Shown piece by piece: positions 62,409 through 64,000 of a DNA stretch of 64,000 nucleotides. The notes under the pieces were generated by a model. It had not been told where the DNA came from. It saw only the letters and a list, made by a program, of their open reading frames with translations, and ran no database searches. How positions within the stretch are numbered: position 1 is the stretch's first letter; each line of letters opens with the position of its first letter. A program made the translations under genes and the position numbers. The DNA comes from Saccharibacillus kuerlensis DSM 22868 (GTDB lineage: Bacteria; Bacillota; Bacilli; Paenibacillales; Paenibacillaceae), in assembly GCF_000378145.1 (NCBI RefSeq), contig NZ_KB899288.1, positions 1-64,000 on the forward strand, written 5' to 3'.

Positions 62409-64000
62409 ATGTCGGTTATCGAAAAAGAAATTACTGGTGCAAATTCGGAAGCTTGGAGAGGTTTTAAAACGGGGAAATGGACCAATCATGTAGATACCAA
62501 AAACTTTATTGACGAAAACCTTACGCCTTATACAGGCAATGAGTCGTTCCTGGCCGGACCTACACAGAACACGAACGACCTCTGGAAAATCGTATCCCAA
62601 CTGTCCAAAGAAGAAAGAGAAAGAGGCGGTGTATGGGACGTAGATGTCAACACGCCGGGATCGATTACTTCGCATGGTGCCGGTTACCTGGACAAAAATA
62701 AAGAACAAATCGTCGGCGTACAAACGGATGAACCGTTCAAGCGCTCGATTCAACCTTACGGCGGAATCAAGATGGTCATTGATGCCTGTAAAGCTTACGG
62801 ATTCGAGGTTCCCGACTCTATTGTCGATATCTTCACAAATATTCGTAAAACGCATAATCAGGGTGTATTCGACGCCTATACGGCAGAGATTAGAGCAGCG
62901 CGCAAATCGGGTATCATAACCGGCCTCCCGGATGCTTACGGCCGCGGCCGCATTATTGGAGATTACCGCCGAGTCGCCTTGTACGGTGTTGACTTCCTAA
63001 TGAAACAAAAGCAGCGTGAACATGCCGAAACGGTTGGAGAAAGTATGGATGAAAGCATCATTCGTCTGCGTGAAGAAATTTCCGAACAATATCGCGCACT
63101 CGGCGAATTGAAAGAGATGGCCGCTATGCACGGCATGGATATATCCAAGCCTGCTCGAAATGCAAAAGAAGCTTTCCAATGGCTGTACTTCGGTTATCTG
63201 GCTGCTGTCAAAGAACAAAATGGGGCGGCAATGTCACTCGGACGTGTATCCTCGTTTCTTGATATCTATCTGCAGCGCGATCTGCAGGAAGGTACGCTGA
63301 CGGAAGAAGCGGCTCAAGAACTGATCGACCATTTCGTTATGAAGCTGCGTATCGTGAAATTCCTGCGTACGCCGGACTATAACGAATTGTTCAGCGGCGA
63401 CCCTACTTGGGTAACAGAATCGATCGGCGGTATGGCCGTTGACGGAACGACCCGTGTCACGAAGAACAGCTTCCGCTTCCTGCACACGCTGTATAATCTG
63501 GGACCGGCTCCTGAACCGAACCTGACTGTTCTCTGGTCGGAACAGCTGCCGGAAGCTTTTAAGAAATATTGTGCCAAAGTTTCGATTGAAACCAGCTCGA
63601 TCCAGTACGAAAACGATGATCTCATGCGTCCGACTTACGGTGATGATTACGGCATCGCATGCTGCGTATCCGCAATGTGTATCGGCAAGCAGATGCAGTT
63701 CTTCGGTGCGCGTGCGAATCTCGCCAAAACGCTTCTGTATGCAATTAACGGCGGCAAAGACGAGAAATCCGGCACTCAGGTCGGGCCAGAATTCCCGGCG
63801 ATTACGTCCGAATATCTGGATTACGAGGAAGTGATGAAACGTTACAAACCTATGATGGAATGGCTCTCCAAAGTCTATCTGGATGCGCTGAATATCATTC
63901 ACTACATGCACGATAAATACAGCTACGAACGGATCGAGATGGCTCTGCACGACCGGGATATCCTTCGTACAATGGCCTGCGGCATCGCCGGATTGTCTGT
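62409..64000 (+). CDS. pflB: Pyruvate formate-lyase, N-terminal part (runs off the window)
   Basis: Anaerobic glycyl-radical enzyme splitting pyruvate to formate and acetyl-CoA. The first 530 codons are present. It starts [20 protein letters not shown], and contains the substrate-binding [20 protein letters not shown]-type segment and the catalytic double Cys in [14 protein letters not shown]. The C-terminal glycyl-radical motif lies beyond the edge. TGGAGGT precedes the ATG. It needs an activating enzyme (PflA), usually encoded next downstream. Two Fnr boxes upstream and the neighbouring adhE and fnr make a compact fermentation unit. Confidence 0.97.
   Translation, partial: MSVIEKEITGANSEAWRGFKTGKWTNHVDTKNFIDENLTPYTGNESFLAGPTQNTNDLWKIVSQLSKEERERGGVWDVDVNTPGSITSHGAGYLDKNKEQIVGVQTDEPFKRSIQPYGGIKMVIDACKAYGFEVPDSIVDIFTNIRKTHNQGVFDAYTAEIRAARKSGIITGLPDAYGRGRIIGDYRRVALYGVDFLMKQKQREHAETVGESMDESIIRLREEISEQYRALGELKEMAAMHGMDISKPARNAKEAFQWLYFGYLAAVKEQNGAAMSLGRVSSFLDIYLQRDLQEGTLTEEAAQELIDHFVMKLRIVKFLRTPDYNELFSGDPTWVTESIGGMAVDGTTRVTKNSFRFLHTLYNLGPAPEPNLTVLWSEQLPEAFKKYCAKVSIETSSIQYENDDLMRPTYGDDYGIACCVSAMCIGKQMQFFGARANLAKTLLYAINGGKDEKSGTQVGPEFPAITSEYLDYEEVMKRYKPMMEWLSKVYLDALNIIHYMHDKYSYERIEMALHDRDILRTMACGIAGLS

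Noticed and set aside
1-64000. CRISPR array, tRNA or rRNA genes, prophage structural genes
   Set aside because: Looked for regularly spaced repeats and for recognisable tRNA/rRNA sequence; none were seen.

Overview
The window looks like chromosomal DNA of a low-to-moderate GC Firmicute of the Paenibacillaceae (Paenibacillus or Saccharibacillus type). Pointers are strong AGGAGG-type ribosome sites with many TTG/GTG starts, a T-box on thrS, a Bacillus-type Fnr with a C-terminal Cys cluster and matching TGTGA-N6-TCACA boxes, YesM/YesN-type two-component proteins, an SLH-anchored surface protein, and an RRNPP regulator/peptide pair of the kind described in Paenibacillus. The genus is an inference from family knowledge; no search was run.

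Layout. 1-6500: the start of an IS4-type transposase running off the left edge, an orphan YesM/YesN-like sensor kinase and response regulator, then a two-gene unit whose products resemble KwaB (DUF4868) and KwaA of the Kiwa anti-phage system in reversed gene order, and a small hydrophilic protein. 6500-17100: a large surface nuclease gene with SLH repeats broken by an in-frame stop, an RRNPP-type (AloR-like) regulator with its secreted 57-residue signalling pro-peptide, and three tandem secreted paralogues. 17100-32400: thrS behind a T-box, an unknown coiled-coil protein, a secreted beta-propeller protein, an amidohydrolase and MFS exporter pair, a decayed small gene with a hexamer repeat, a DUF2325 protein and a multi-PAS hybrid kinase. 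32400-49900: mostly metabolic and stress genes (lipoprotein serpin, chorismate mutase/DAHP synthase, ald with an OsmC-like gene, aspA, LLM flavin enzyme, serine hydrolase, SDR with a divergent WYL regulator, YitT transporter behind an unusual leader with two tiny ORFs, YdaT-like protein, FMN reductase, MsrAB, Gfo/Idh oxidoreductase).

50000-56000 is a carbohydrate unit: an AraC regulator divergent from two Gfo/Idh/MocA oxidoreductases, two TIM-barrel sugar isomerase/epimerase-like proteins and a ThuA protein. This set fits oxidation and isomerisation of a sugar through keto intermediates, but no transporter or glycosidase is beside it. 56250-58300 carries a uracil-DNA glycosylase, an HxlR regulator and a membrane-anchored DUF4430 protein.

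58300-64000 is a fermentation switch: fnr, adhE and the start of pflB, with four near-perfect Fnr boxes. At adhE and pflB a box is centred 41.5 bases before the start site predicted from the -10 element, the class II activator position.

The two most interesting units are the Kiwa-like pair (4289-6033) and the RRNPP regulator/peptide pair (11656-13189). Short tandem repeats, some inside coding sequence, recur through the window.
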